A stretch of DNA of 64,000 nucleotides from JAICMB01 sp035295125. Lineage in GTDB: Bacteria; Acidobacteriota; Terriglobia; Bryobacterales; Bryobacteraceae. Of the stretch, positions 8,063-16,449 are shown piece by piece. The notes beneath the pieces are model-generated. The model saw only the letters and a program-made list of their open reading frames with translations, ran no database searches and was not told the DNA's origin. Each line of letters starts with the position of its first letter. Position 1 is the first letter of the stretch. Made by a program: the position numbers and the translations under genes. The stretch is from NCBI GenBank assembly GCA_035295125.1, contig DATGJP010000008.1:186001-250000 (forward strand). The letters run 5' to 3'.

Positions 8063-10348
8063 ATGCTGACACGACGCGATTTCGCAAAAGCGGCGGCCGG
8101 GTCTCTCGTCGTCTCGCTCGGCGGCCGGGCGCAGCCTGCGGGAGTTGCCGGCGCCGTGGATCCGTCGCATCTCGAAGCGTGGCTCGAAATTCGCGCGGAC
8201 AACAGCATCGTCGCTCGAACCGGACGCGGCGAGACTGGGACCGGCATGAGCGCCTTCTACGCGCAGGTGGTAGCGGAAGAGTTGAACGTCCGGCCCGAAG
8301 CGGTGACTCTCATCATGGGCGACACGGATCGAACGCCCGACGGCGGGTATTCTTCAGGATTCCTGACCGGAGCCGCGAATATGCGCCGAGTTGCGGCCTA
8401 TGCTTACCAGCAATTGCTGAAGCTGGCCGCCGAATACCTGAGTGCCCCGCCTGCCAGGCTCACCGCCGCCGATGGTGTCATTTCCGGGGTGAATCGAAGA
8501 GTTAGTTACGGAGAGCTGGTTCGGGGGCGCCAACTCTCCCTGACGATTCCCCTGAAGGGAAAGCCTGTGCGATTCGCCCCGGCAGGCGAGAACAGCGTCG
8601 CCGGGTTGGAGTGGGCCGGGATGGACGGGCTCACGGTAGCCGGCGACCCTCCGGTGAAGCCGATCTCCGAATACAAGGTGGTCGGCAAGTCATTTCCCAT
8701 GCCAGGTATTCCGGCCAAGGTCGCCGGCGAGACGGTATGGTGTTGTGATGTGGAACTGCCGGGCATGTTTCATGCCCGCATGGTCCGGCCTGCCACTCTC
8801 GGCTCGTCCGTGTTGTCGGTGGGTGCGCTCGATAAGTCCAAGTTCCCGACCGCCCAAGTGGTGCGGAAAGGGAACCTGATCGCAGTCGTTTCGCCCAACG
8901 AGTGGGAAGCGGTGTGCGGCGCCAAGGCTGTTGCCGCCTCTACTCAGTGGAGCCAGTGGTCGGGGCTACCTGGCAGCGACGGGCTCACGCAAGCGCTCCG
9001 CGCGCATAAGTGGGGTCCGCCGATGGCCGCAAAAGGCGACGGCGCGGAAGTCCGGAAAGCGCTTGCAGCGGCGGCCCACACGATTTCCGCAAGCTACGAA
9101 CAACCATTCGTTAAACACGCTCCTATCGGACCATTTGTTGCGGTCGCTGATGTCCGAGCGGACGGAACGTCGACTGTTTGGTCGCAGATCGGACATTTGC
9201 AGGCCTCGTGCGCGCGTCTCGCCCAACTGTTGGGCGTTCCGCCGGAGAAGGTGGTGGTACGCTGGCTGGATCATGCTGGGCAATTCGGGCGCAAGACGTT
9301 TGGGGGCGATGGCGCGGAAGCCGATGCAGTCCTCCTTTCTCAGATGTTGGGGCGCCCGGTCCGAGTGCAGTGGTCGATGGAAGAAGACTTCGCCTGGTCG
9401 AGCCTTTCACCCTGTTGGTTCGCGGATGTCAAAGGTGGACTGGACGCCGCCGGTCATCTAACGGCGGTTCATGGCGATTTTTATTCGCCGCATATGTTCG
9501 ATGCCCGCCCGCTCGGCGCCATACTGGCCGGGATACCTTGCGGAACCGTCCAGCCAACCGCGTTCCTGGACACGGAGTGGCCTTACGATAAAGTCGAACA
9601 CCGGCTGGAACAGGTGTTTGCGATGGACAACGTCGCGTGGAATTCACCGTATGGCGGTTTGCGGGGCAACATCATGCGGACTCCCGGCCAACGCCAACAA
9701 AACTTCCTCATCGAGTCCCTGGTCAATGAAGCGGCCGCTGTGGCCGGGGCCGATCCACTTCAGTTCCGCCTCAATCACACAACGCATCCGCGTCTGATCG
9801 GGGTCATTCAGGCCGTTGCCAAGGCTGCAAACTGGGAATTTCGCGCCTCGCCCAATAAGGACGCCCGCCGCACGGGAAGCGATCCGGTGACGGGACGTGG
9901 CGTCAGCGTCATCGTGCGATCGAACGCCTATTGGGCAGGCCTGGCCGAAATCGCCGTCACTCCTTCCACCGGAATCATTCGAGTCACGAAGGTCATCGTG
10001 GGAGTCGATTGCGGCAAGATCATCAACCCCCGACAGCTTGACCGGTGTATCAAGGGCGGAATTGTGATGGGTACCGGAGAGGTGCTGAAAGAGGAAGTGA
10101 CGTTTGACCGTTCAAGGGTCACCAGCACGGATTGGAGCCGGTACCGTATTCTGACGATGCAGGAGACTCCTGAAATCCAAGTCGTGGCGATTTCGCGCGA
10201 GGATCAAGGGTTTGGCTCCGGCGGTGAGGCGCCGAATGCTCTACCCCCGCCTGCCATCGCCGCAGCCCTGTTCGACGCCACCGGGGTCCACCCGCGGCGT
10301 ATTCCTCTCACGCCGGAGTACGTCAGAAGTCTGCTCGCCGGGCACTAG
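8063..10348 (+). CDS. Molybdopterin-binding large subunit, isoquinoline 1-oxidoreductase-like, Tat-exported
   Basis: This 761-residue subunit belongs to the xanthine dehydrogenase family. The start at 8063 puts a Tat signal (LTRRDFAKAAAG) at the N-terminus; longer readings begin inside the small-subunit gene. Residues about 35-140 contain the substrate/cofactor loops (GRGETGTGMSAFYAQVVAEEL). Later come GQFGRKTFGGDG, the GLRGNIMRTPGQRQ region and GFGSGGEAPNALPPPAIAAAL near the C-terminus, all typical of IorB-type subunits that bind the molybdenum cytosine dinucleotide cofactor. The folded complex is probably exported with its small partner by the Tat route and oxidises an aldehyde or N-heterocycle in the periplasm. 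The substrate is unknown. Confidence 0.9.
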   Translation: MLTRRDFAKAAAGSLVVSLGGRAQPAGVAGAVDPSHLEAWLEIRADNSIVARTGRGETGTGMSAFYAQVVAEELNVRPEAVTLIMGDTDRTPDGGYSSGFLTGAANMRRVAAYAYQQLLKLAAEYLSAPPARLTAADGVISGVNRRVSYGELVRGRQLSLTIPLKGKPVRFAPAGENSVAGLEWAGMDGLTVAGDPPVKPISEYKVVGKSFPMPGIPAKVAGETVWCCDVELPGMFHARMVRPATLGSSVLSVGALDKSKFPTAQVVRKGNLIAVVSPNEWEAVCGAKAVAASTQWSQWSGLPGSDGLTQALRAHKWGPPMAAKGDGAEVRKALAAAAHTISASYEQPFVKHAPIGPFVAVADVRADGTSTVWSQIGHLQASCARLAQLLGVPPEKVVVRWLDHAGQFGRKTFGGDGAEADAVLLSQMLGRPVRVQWSMEEDFAWSSLSPCWFADVKGGLDAAGHLTAVHGDFYSPHMFDARPLGAILAGIPCGTVQPTAFLDTEWPYDKVEHRLEQVFAMDNVAWNSPYGGLRGNIMRTPGQRQQNFLIESLVNEAAAVAGADPLQFRLNHTTHPRLIGVIQAVAKAANWEFRASPNKDARRTGSDPVTGRGVSVIVRSNAYWAGLAEIAVTPSTGIIRVTKVIVGVDCGKIINPRQLDRCIKGGIVMGTGEVLKEEVTFDRSRVTSTDWSRYRILTMQETPEIQVVAISREDQGFGSGGEAPNALPPPAIAAALFDATGVHPRRIPLTPEYVRSLLAGH

Positions 10349-10393
10349 CCGCGGCGGGCGTCGGGTGCGGACCACTTTCGTCCATTCCCGCAA

Positions 10394-10930
10394 CTACCCG
10401 GGCGGGTTTGAGTGGGCGTCCAGGTAAGCATCGCGGCTTTTCCGGATGGCGTCGCGGGCGTCCTTGGGGCCGCCCCACCCTTGGGTCGCCGTGACCCGGC
10501 CTTCCAACTCCTTGTAAATCGTGAAGAAGTGCTCGATCTCTCGACGGATGTGCGGGAAGACCTGGTCCATCGTGTGGATCTCATCGTAACGAGGATTACG
10601 ATTGGGGACCGCAAGGATCTTCTGGTCGCGGTCATCCTGATCAATCATGTTGAGAATTCCAACAGGGCGGACCTCGATGAGGCAACCGGGAAAGCTCGGC
10701 TCCTCGACTAGTACCAGGACATCCATGGGATCGCCGTCGGCAGCCAGGGTACCTGGGATGAACCCATAGTCGCCCGGGTAGTGCATGGGAGAGTAGAGCG
10801 CACGGTCTAGCCGGAACACCCCAAGTTTGCCATCGTACTCGTACTTGTTGCCCGAGTTCTTAGGAATTTCGACAATCATACGTACTAATTCGGGGCAATC
10901 CGGACCAGGATCGAGGTTGTAGAGGCTCAT
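10394..10930 (-). CDS. ppa: Inorganic pyrophosphatase, family I
   Basis: This 178-residue soluble enzyme hydrolyses pyrophosphate and so drives biosynthetic reactions. The family signature is complete: the metal-binding motif DGDPMDVLV, the upstream KYEYDGKLG and YSPMHYPGDYGFIPGTL segments, and IPNRNP-like AVPNRNPRYDEI. Length and order match bacterial family I enzymes. It is transcribed away from the dcw cluster, with 136 bp between the two start codons, and is convergent with the molybdenum hydroxylase genes with 45 bp between the stop codons. No clear hairpin terminator is seen between them. Confidence 0.96.
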   Translation of the reverse strand: MSLYNLDPGPDCPELVRMIVEIPKNSGNKYEYDGKLGVFRLDRALYSPMHYPGDYGFIPGTLAADGDPMDVLVLVEEPSFPGCLIEVRPVGILNMIDQDDRDQKILAVPNRNPRYDEIHTMDQVFPHIRREIEHFFTIYKELEGRVTATQGWGGPKDARDAIRKSRDAYLDAHSNPPG

Positions 10931-10997
10931 TCGCTAAATGTTCTCCCCTCAAAGGGGTGGAGGTCAAATCTAAAAGGGGTGTAGGAGAAAAAAGCTA

Positions 10998-11064
10998 TTG
11001 CCAAGTAGCTCGAAAGTACTGCATAATCGCAATGTGGTCTGAAGTGGGAGGAAGTGGGTTGGTT
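10998..11064 (+). promoter_or_regulatory. dcw promoter with triplicate MraZ box
   Basis: A sigma70-like promoter is visible: TTGCCA (10998-11003), an 18-bp spacer and CATAAT (11022-11027), predicting a start near 11033-11035. Directly downstream, three 10-bp units begin with TGG at 11035, 11045 and 11055 (TGGTCTGAAG, TGGGAGGAAG, TGGGTTGGTT). MraZ proteins are known to bind TGGG-type repeats spaced one helical turn apart in front of their own gene, so this is very probably the autoregulatory operator of the whole cluster. The second unit also contains the GGAGG (11047-11051) that may serve as the mraZ ribosome-binding site. Confidence 0.75.
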
Positions 11065-11066
11065 GC

Positions 11067-11555
11067 GTGGATCAAGAAGCTCCAGTATCGTCGTCGGCAA
11101 TTGGACCCGTTTTGGGAATATACCAGGGCCGCATGGACGAGAAGGGTCGCCTCAAAATCCCAGTCAACTTCCAGCAGTACTTGATCTCGTTGGGCGGGGC
11201 GAGGGTATTCATAACGAGCCTTGATGGGGCTACAGCTAGAATATACCCCCTTCCGGTGTGGATGAACAACTTAAAATTGCTCGGCGAGCAGACCGAGACA
11301 CCGGAAGATGCCGAAGACCTGGTGTTCATGGCGAACGACTGGGGGGCGGAGTCGGACATTGATAATCAGGGCCGGGTGCTCTTTCCTACGAACCTGCGGA
11401 GAGAGCTGAAGCTGGAATCGGCGGCGGTTTGGCTGGAATGCTACAACGACGCGATCACGGCGTACGGCGAGGCGGAGTACGAAAGTCGCAAGCAGCGCGC
11501 GAGGGAGCGGTTGGAGGAGAAGCTTTCAGCATTCAAGAAGAAAGGGCTGCGCTAG
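11067..11555 (+). CDS. mraZ: Transcriptional regulator MraZ
   Basis: This 162-residue protein has two AbrB-like SpoVT swapped-hairpin domains: YQGRMDEKGRLKIPVNF (about residues 19-35) and a second copy with DIDNQGRVLFPTNLRREL. MraZ forms ring-like oligomers and represses the dcw cluster by binding repeats at its own promoter, and such repeats lie immediately upstream here. The GTG at 11067 gives a leader of about 15 residues before the usual family start. An initiation further downstream would leave no methionine-type codon until ATG in GRMDEKG, which would cut into the first domain. Its stop lies 9 bp before rsmH. Confidence 0.93.
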   Translation: MDQEAPVSSSAIGPVLGIYQGRMDEKGRLKIPVNFQQYLISLGGARVFITSLDGATARIYPLPVWMNNLKLLGEQTETPEDAEDLVFMANDWGAESDIDNQGRVLFPTNLRRELKLESAAVWLECYNDAITAYGEAEYESRKQRARERLEEKLSAFKKKGLR

Positions 11556-11564
11556 ACAACATGT

Positions 11565-12482
11565 ATGCACGTGCCGGTCATGTTGGAGGAATCGCTGGAG
11601 TACCTGGCGATCCGGCCGGATGGCGTGTACCTGGACGCAACAGCAGGATTAGGTGGACATACAAGAGCTATTGCACAACGTCTGACGTCCGGGTTTGTGA
11701 TCGCAAACGACCGGGATCCGGAATCGTTAGAAGCCGCCAGGCAAAGCACCGCGGAACTGTCGGGCCGTATCCGTTTTCACAACGGTCGGTTTTCGGAACT
11801 GCGTGCGGCCTTGGCGGAGGCGGGCGTCGGCGGAGTGGATGGCATTTTGGCGGACCTGGGTGTGAGCCGGTATCAATTGACCGACCCGGAGCGCGGGTTT
11901 TCAATCATGGCCGATGGGCCCCTGGACATGCGCATGAATCGTGGCCAGGGGGAGACAGCCGGGGACATAGTGAATTATTACGCCGAAAAGGCTCTCGCCG
12001 ATCTAATTTTCAACCTCGGCGAAGAAAGGAGGTCGCGGAGAATAGCTAGAGCAATCGTCAGGGCACGGCCAATACATACGACGCGAGAACTGGCTAACGC
12101 GGTCGAGCAAGCCGTGCCTAGGACGAGTCGCCTGCATCCGGCCACACAAACCTTCATGGCGTTGCGGCTGGCAGTAAACGGAGAGTTGGAAGAGTTGGAA
12201 AGTCTGCTGTGTCTCGCACCCGAACTGTCGCGACCCGGTGGACGCATTGTCATCATCACTTTCATGTCGCTCGAAGACCGGAAAGTGAAGCAGAGTTTTC
12301 AGGGCCTTGTCCGAAGTGGAAAGGCGGCCCCTTTGACCAAGCACGTGGTCAGACCCCGAGACGAAGAAGTTGTGACCAACCCACCATCGCGTAGCGCTAA
12401 GCTGCGCGCGGTGGAGATGAAGCAAAAGGCTGAGAATGGCAACCCTGGCACAGATATTGGATCGAATCACACTGCCCCGTAG
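11565..12482 (+). CDS. rsmH: 16S rRNA (cytosine-1402-N4)-methyltransferase RsmH
   Basis: This 305-residue enzyme uses S-adenosylmethionine to methylate C1402 in the decoding site of 16S rRNA. The N-terminus HVPVMLEE, the cofactor motif DATAGLGGHT (about 24-33), the GILADLGVSRYQL loop, the RGFSIMADGPLDMRM segment and the late GGRIVIITFMSLEDRKVK are all diagnostic. It is the second gene of the dcw cluster, as in most bacteria, and it overlaps the following ftsL-like gene by 47 bp, so the two are likely coupled in translation. Confidence 0.97.
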   Translation: MHVPVMLEESLEYLAIRPDGVYLDATAGLGGHTRAIAQRLTSGFVIANDRDPESLEAARQSTAELSGRIRFHNGRFSELRAALAEAGVGGVDGILADLGVSRYQLTDPERGFSIMADGPLDMRMNRGQGETAGDIVNYYAEKALADLIFNLGEERRSRRIARAIVRARPIHTTRELANAVEQAVPRTSRLHPATQTFMALRLAVNGELEELESLLCLAPELSRPGGRIVIITFMSLEDRKVKQSFQGLVRSGKAAPLTKHVVRPRDEEVVTNPPSRSAKLRAVEMKQKAENGNPGTDIGSNHTAP

Positions 12483-12912
12483 CGCGGACAGAGTCGCGCA
12501 GGAATACGAGCGCGAAGATCACGAGATGTTTCGCTTGCGGATGTTTCCAAACGAGCATGTCTACTTTTACGTAAAGAAGATTGACAACTCGAAGGTAGTG
12601 CGAGAATCCGATCCCAAGACGCGGCGCCTGTGCTGGCGCGTTTTCGGCGCGTCGTGCGCCACGGCGATATTTGTGTCCGGTTTGTTTGTGCCCGCCGTTT
12701 ACAGCCTGCTTGCAGGGTACAAGGTCGAAGCGCTTCGCCAGCAGAAGCAGGTACTGGAGCGGGAACGTGCCACGCTCGACCTGGAAGAGACGAAGATGTT
12801 GAGTCCCGCGCGGCTGGAGGAACTGGCCCGCATGCAGCAGTTCGTGGATCCGACTCCGCAAAGAGTGATCTACCTCGACGGGAAACCCGAGGGGACTTTC
12901 GCAAAAAGGTAA
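12436..12912 (+). CDS. ftsL: FtsL-like cell division protein with long cytoplasmic N-terminus
   Basis: The protein has 158 residues and a single membrane helix (about 67-92, ASCATAIFVSGLFVPAVYSLL). A heptad-like coiled coil follows (about 94-120, with VEALRQQKQVLERERATLDL), then a C-terminal segment with LSPARLEELA. Small size, one helix, a periplasmic coiled coil and the position between rsmH and ftsI are the marks of FtsL, which with FtsB and FtsQ activates FtsWI at the septum. The unusual part is the cytoplasmic region before the helix: about 66 residues, with a patterned stretch (MFPNEHVYFYVKKIDNSKVV), longer than in classical FtsL. Sequence similarity in this family is low, so the call rests largely on context. 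Confidence 0.75.
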   Translation: MATLAQILDRITLPRSADRVAQEYEREDHEMFRLRMFPNEHVYFYVKKIDNSKVVRESDPKTRRLCWRVFGASCATAIFVSGLFVPAVYSLLAGYKVEALRQQKQVLERERATLDLEETKMLSPARLEELARMQQFVDPTPQRVIYLDGKPEGTFAKR

Positions 12913-12922
12913 ACCAGGCATG

Positions 12923-12939
12923 ACCGGCTAAAAGCCGGT
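12923..12939. repeat. 7-bp stem hairpin between ftsL and ftsI
   Basis: A perfect inverted repeat (ACCGGCT, AAA, AGCCGGT) lies in the 36 bp between ftsL and ftsI and ends 9 bp before the ftsI ATG. A CCACCTCC run follows it, and no Shine-Dalgarno is evident for ftsI. It may be an RNA hairpin that tunes ftsI translation or one of the dispersed intergenic palindromes. Confidence 0.6.
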
Positions 12940-12948
12940 CCCACCTCC

Positions 12949-14955
12949 ATGGACGAGCAGGCTACAAAACGTGTCCGTTATCTTGCCCGTTTCATTCTCC
13001 TGTGGGCCGCAGCAGTCGTTTTCCGTCTAGTCCAGCTACAAATCGTCCGGCACGAGGATTTCCGCGAGCAGGCGGTTCAGCAGCAGGAAAAGGTCGTCGA
13101 GATTCGAGCTCCACGCGGAGAGATTCTCGACCGCCTGGGCCAACGGCTTGCGATGAGCGTCCCGGTGGATTCGGTTTGCGTAAATCCTCTGCAGATTTCC
13201 GACGCTGCCGTGGCGTCGGATATTCTCGCCAACATCCTGCATCTTGACGCTTCGGAGCTGCGAGACAGGATTCTGATGGCGGCGGCCGATCATCGCGGAT
13301 TTATGTGGGTGAAGCGCAAGATTTCGCCGGAGGAATCGGAGAGCCTGCGCAGCTTGAATCTCGATTGGGTGGAGTTCCGGACCGAGAGCAAGCGTTTCTA
13401 TCCGAACAAGTCGCTGGCGGCGCACGTGATCGGCGGCGTGGACAGCGAAGAGAATGGAAACGCCGGCATTGAGCAATCGTTGAACGATACGCTCGAGGGA
13501 CATGCCGGCGAGCTTCGGGTTGAGACGGATGTGAAGCAGCGAGGATATGATTCGGCGATCGAGAACGCTGCGCAGCCCGGGCAGAACGTCAAGCTGACGA
13601 TCGACAGCCGGATTCAGTACATCGCGGAGATAGAGCTGGAGAAGGCTGTGAAAGAGCACCACTGCCATACGGGCAGCCTGGTGGCTATGAATCCGAAAAC
13701 CGGCGAGATTCTGGCGATGGCGAACTATCCGACATTCGACCCGAACGAGCCGGTGGACACGGGTGCGGATCTGAGCCCGAGGACAAACCTGGCGGTTTCG
13801 ACTCCGTTTGAGCCGGGGTCCTGCTTCAAGGTCATTACGCTGACGGCGGCGCTCGAAACTACACGGCTGAGGCCGGAGACCATCATTCCTTGCGGGAATG
13901 GATCGATCACGATTTTTGGGCGCACGATTCACGACCACGGACGGTATCCCGCGCTGCCGATGGAGGATGTACTGGCACGGTCGAGCAACATCGGGGCGAT
14001 CAACGTCGGAATGAAGGTTGGGAACTCGAACATGTATGAATACATCCGGCGGTTCGGGTTCGGCAAATCGACGGGTGTGATGCTGCCGGGCGAATCGGCT
14101 GGGGTGCTGCACAAGTTGAAGAACTGGCAGCCGGGGTCGATCGGTTCGATTGCGATGGGTCACGAGATCATGGTGACCAGCATTCAACTCGCCCAGGCTT
14201 GTTCGATTGTCGCCAACGGGGGCTTTTACGTAAAACCCCGGATTGTGGCGGACTCGCAGCAACCGGCGCCGGTGCGGGTGCTTAAGCCCGAGACGGCGAT
14301 CACGATGCGGCAGATGATGGAAGGCGTGGTCATCAAGCCTTGGGGAACCGGGAAGCGGGCGCGTATCCCGGGATACACGTCGGGTGGCAAAACCGGCACG
14401 GCGCAGATCGTCGATTTGAAGACGCACACGTACACGCATTTCTACAATGCAAGTTTTATGGGGTTTGCGCCGGTGAACAATCCGGCGATCGTCGTGGTGA
14501 CGACCGTGCATGGAGCAACCGGGGAGGCCGGATACGGGGGAACGGCCTCCGCCCCGGTATTCCGTGAAGTGGCGGCGGCGGCTTTGCGCATGATGGATGT
14601 TCCGAAGGACCGGCTGGATGATGGTCCGCCGGTGGACGATCGGACGGTAGACGCAAACGACCTCGCGATTGCGGGTTTGACTGCGCCGCCGACGATCGAT
14701 GTGCCGGATGAGCAGGCGCCTGCGCCGGCAGCGGCAGCGGAGGGACAATCCTTGGCGCCAGAGTTGCCCAACGAGGTCGTGGGACCGACAGTCCCCAATT
14801 TTAGAGGAATGACGATGCGGGCGGTTGTCGAGCAGTCGGCCGCGCTCGGTATTCCAGTGGAGTTCAAAGGAAAAGGATTAGCGCGCGCGCAAAGGCCGGC
14901 TCCTGGCGGGATTTTGCCGCCCGGCGAACGCGTTCGCGTGCAGTTTGCGCGTTGA
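12949..14955 (+). CDS. ftsI: Septal peptidoglycan transpeptidase (PBP2B/SpoVD type) with PASTA domain
   Basis: This 668-residue class B penicillin-binding protein has a membrane anchor (about 11-32) and a pedestal region beginning IRAPRGEILDRLG. The transpeptidase domain carries the active-site SCFK (Ser291-Lys294), the SSN triad (345-347) and KTGTAQ (Lys481). After an Ala/Pro-rich linker (about 560-610), a single PASTA domain occupies about 611-668 (VPNFRGMTMRAVVEQS to the end). PASTA domains are usual in Gram-positive PBP2x and SpoVD, but also occur in Acidobacteriota and some other diderms. It cross-links septal wall together with FtsW, encoded at 21596. The gene ends 9 bp before murE. Confidence 0.95.
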   Translation: MDEQATKRVRYLARFILLWAAAVVFRLVQLQIVRHEDFREQAVQQQEKVVEIRAPRGEILDRLGQRLAMSVPVDSVCVNPLQISDAAVASDILANILHLDASELRDRILMAAADHRGFMWVKRKISPEESESLRSLNLDWVEFRTESKRFYPNKSLAAHVIGGVDSEENGNAGIEQSLNDTLEGHAGELRVETDVKQRGYDSAIENAAQPGQNVKLTIDSRIQYIAEIELEKAVKEHHCHTGSLVAMNPKTGEILAMANYPTFDPNEPVDTGADLSPRTNLAVSTPFEPGSCFKVITLTAALETTRLRPETIIPCGNGSITIFGRTIHDHGRYPALPMEDVLARSSNIGAINVGMKVGNSNMYEYIRRFGFGKSTGVMLPGESAGVLHKLKNWQPGSIGSIAMGHEIMVTSIQLAQACSIVANGGFYVKPRIVADSQQPAPVRVLKPETAITMRQMMEGVVIKPWGTGKRARIPGYTSGGKTGTAQIVDLKTHTYTHFYNASFMGFAPVNNPAIVVVTTVHGATGEAGYGGTASAPVFREVAAAALRMMDVPKDRLDDGPPVDDRTVDANDLAIAGLTAPPTIDVPDEQAPAPAAAAEGQSLAPELPNEVVGPTVPNFRGMTMRAVVEQSAALGIPVEFKGKGLARAQRPAPGGILPPGERVRVQFAR

Positions 14956-14964
14956 TGGCGAGAT

Positions 14965-16449
14965 ATGACGCTACGGGAGATGCTCACAGGCGTCCGGCTG
15001 AAGTCGGATCTGCCGGAGGATCTCGCACGTCTGGAGGTGCGCGGTCTTGATTACGATTCGCGCCGCATCGAAGAGGGGTTTGTATTCTTCGCCTTTTCCG
15101 GGGCAAAGGCGGATGGGCGAAAGTTCGCGGTTTCGGCGGCCGAGCGCGGGGCCGTTGCCGTGTTGAGCGAATCGTCATCGCCGGCTGAGCCGGATGTTCC
15201 GTGGATCGAGGTGGAACATGGACGCCAGGCGCTCGCCTTGGCTGCCAAGCACTTCTACCATGCTCCGGATGAACGGCTCGGCTTAACGGGAATCACGGGA
15301 ACGAATGGCAAAACGACTACGGCGTTTCTCACGGATGCGATTTTGCGTCATGCCGGGAAGACGACTGCACTCGTTGGGACCATCGAATATCGGCTGGCAG
15401 GGCAGGTGCTGCCGGCGGTAAATACGACTCCCGAATCGCTCGATCTTTATCGCCTGTTTGCGGACTTGGAGCGTGCCCGCGGGAGCCATGGCACAATGGA
15501 AGTTTCGTCCCACGCTCTGGCGTTGGGCAGGGTGTACGGCATTACGTTTCATACCGCGGTATTCACCAATCTCACCAGGGACCATCTGGATTTCCACCAC
15601 ACGATGGAGGATTATTTCGCAGCCAAGGCCATGCTGTTCCGGCCGGAAGGCGCTGCGCCCCCCAAGTGGGCCGTGATCAACTCCGACGACTCTTACGGAC
15701 GGCAGATCGCAACGCATTCGGAGACAACCGTGCTGCGTTATGGACTCGGTAATGGCGCCGATCTTCAGGCGCGCAATGTGCGCATCGGGTTTGAGGGCCT
15801 GCGGTTCGAACTGCGGCATGCGCGCGGGACCGTTGAGATCGTGTCACCGCTGGTGGGAAAGATTAATGCGTACAACATACTGGCGGCGTGTGGCGCCGCT
15901 TTCAGCTATGGATTGGAGTGGGACGTGATTGCGGCTGGTGTCGCGGAGTGCCGCGCGGTGCCGGGTCGTTTCGAGCGCGTGGATGAAGGACAGCCGTTCA
16001 TGGTGGTGGTCGATTACGCGCACACGGACGATGCTTTGCGCAACGTGATTTCGGTGGCTCGCGGGTTGAAGCCGCAGCGGGTGATCACGCTGTTTGGGTG
16101 CGGCGGCGATCGGGATCGCACGAAACGGCCACTGATGGGCATGGCGGCGGGCGAGGCCAGCGATTTTGTGGTGCTGACGTCGGACAATCCGCGATCGGAA
16201 GATCCGCTCGCAATCATGAATGACGCGTTGGTAGGGTTGCGGCGATTCGACACTCGGCACGTGATCGAACCGGATCGCGAGAAGGCCATCTTCGCTGCGA
16301 TGAAGGAAGCCCGGACCGGCGACATCGTCATTCTTGCGGGTAAGGGACACGAGCCATACCAGGTGTTGAGGGACCGCACCATCGCATTTGACGATCGCGA
16401 GGTGGCTCGCAGGATCTTGCGCGGGCTGGGTTACAGGAGGCAGGGCTGA
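14965..16449 (+). CDS. murE: UDP-MurNAc-L-Ala-D-Glu:meso-DAP ligase
   Basis: This 494-residue cytoplasmic ligase adds the third residue of the stem peptide. The N-terminal domain has VRGLDYDSRRIEEGFVFFA. The ATP-binding motif GTNGKTTT lies at 112-119, the central domain has EVSSHALALGR, and the C-terminal domain has the substrate motif DNPRSEDP. DNPR predicts meso-diaminopimelate specificity, so this organism should have A1-gamma peptidoglycan as Gram-negatives do. Its stop codon TGA overlaps the proposed CTG start of murF by two bases. Confidence 0.97.
   Translation: MTLREMLTGVRLKSDLPEDLARLEVRGLDYDSRRIEEGFVFFAFSGAKADGRKFAVSAAERGAVAVLSESSSPAEPDVPWIEVEHGRQALALAAKHFYHAPDERLGLTGITGTNGKTTTAFLTDAILRHAGKTTALVGTIEYRLAGQVLPAVNTTPESLDLYRLFADLERARGSHGTMEVSSHALALGRVYGITFHTAVFTNLTRDHLDFHHTMEDYFAAKAMLFRPEGAAPPKWAVINSDDSYGRQIATHSETTVLRYGLGNGADLQARNVRIGFEGLRFELRHARGTVEIVSPLVGKINAYNILAACGAAFSYGLEWDVIAAGVAECRAVPGRFERVDEGQPFMVVVDYAHTDDALRNVISVARGLKPQRVITLFGCGGDRDRTKRPLMGMAAGEASDFVVLTSDNPRSEDPLAIMNDALVGLRRFDTRHVIEPDREKAIFAAMKEARTGDIVILAGKGHEPYQVLRDRTIAFDDREVARRILRGLGYRRQG

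Noticed and set aside
10936..10950. CCCCT-CAA-AGGGG hairpin upstream of ppa as a terminator or riboswitch
   Set aside because: The stem is only 5 bp, without a T tract or conserved aptamer; it may be chance.
13036..14748. 570-codon open frame on the minus strand opposite ftsI
   Set aside because: It is antisense to a fully conserved FtsI, rich in Arg and His as expected for GC-rich shadow frames, and shows no domain.
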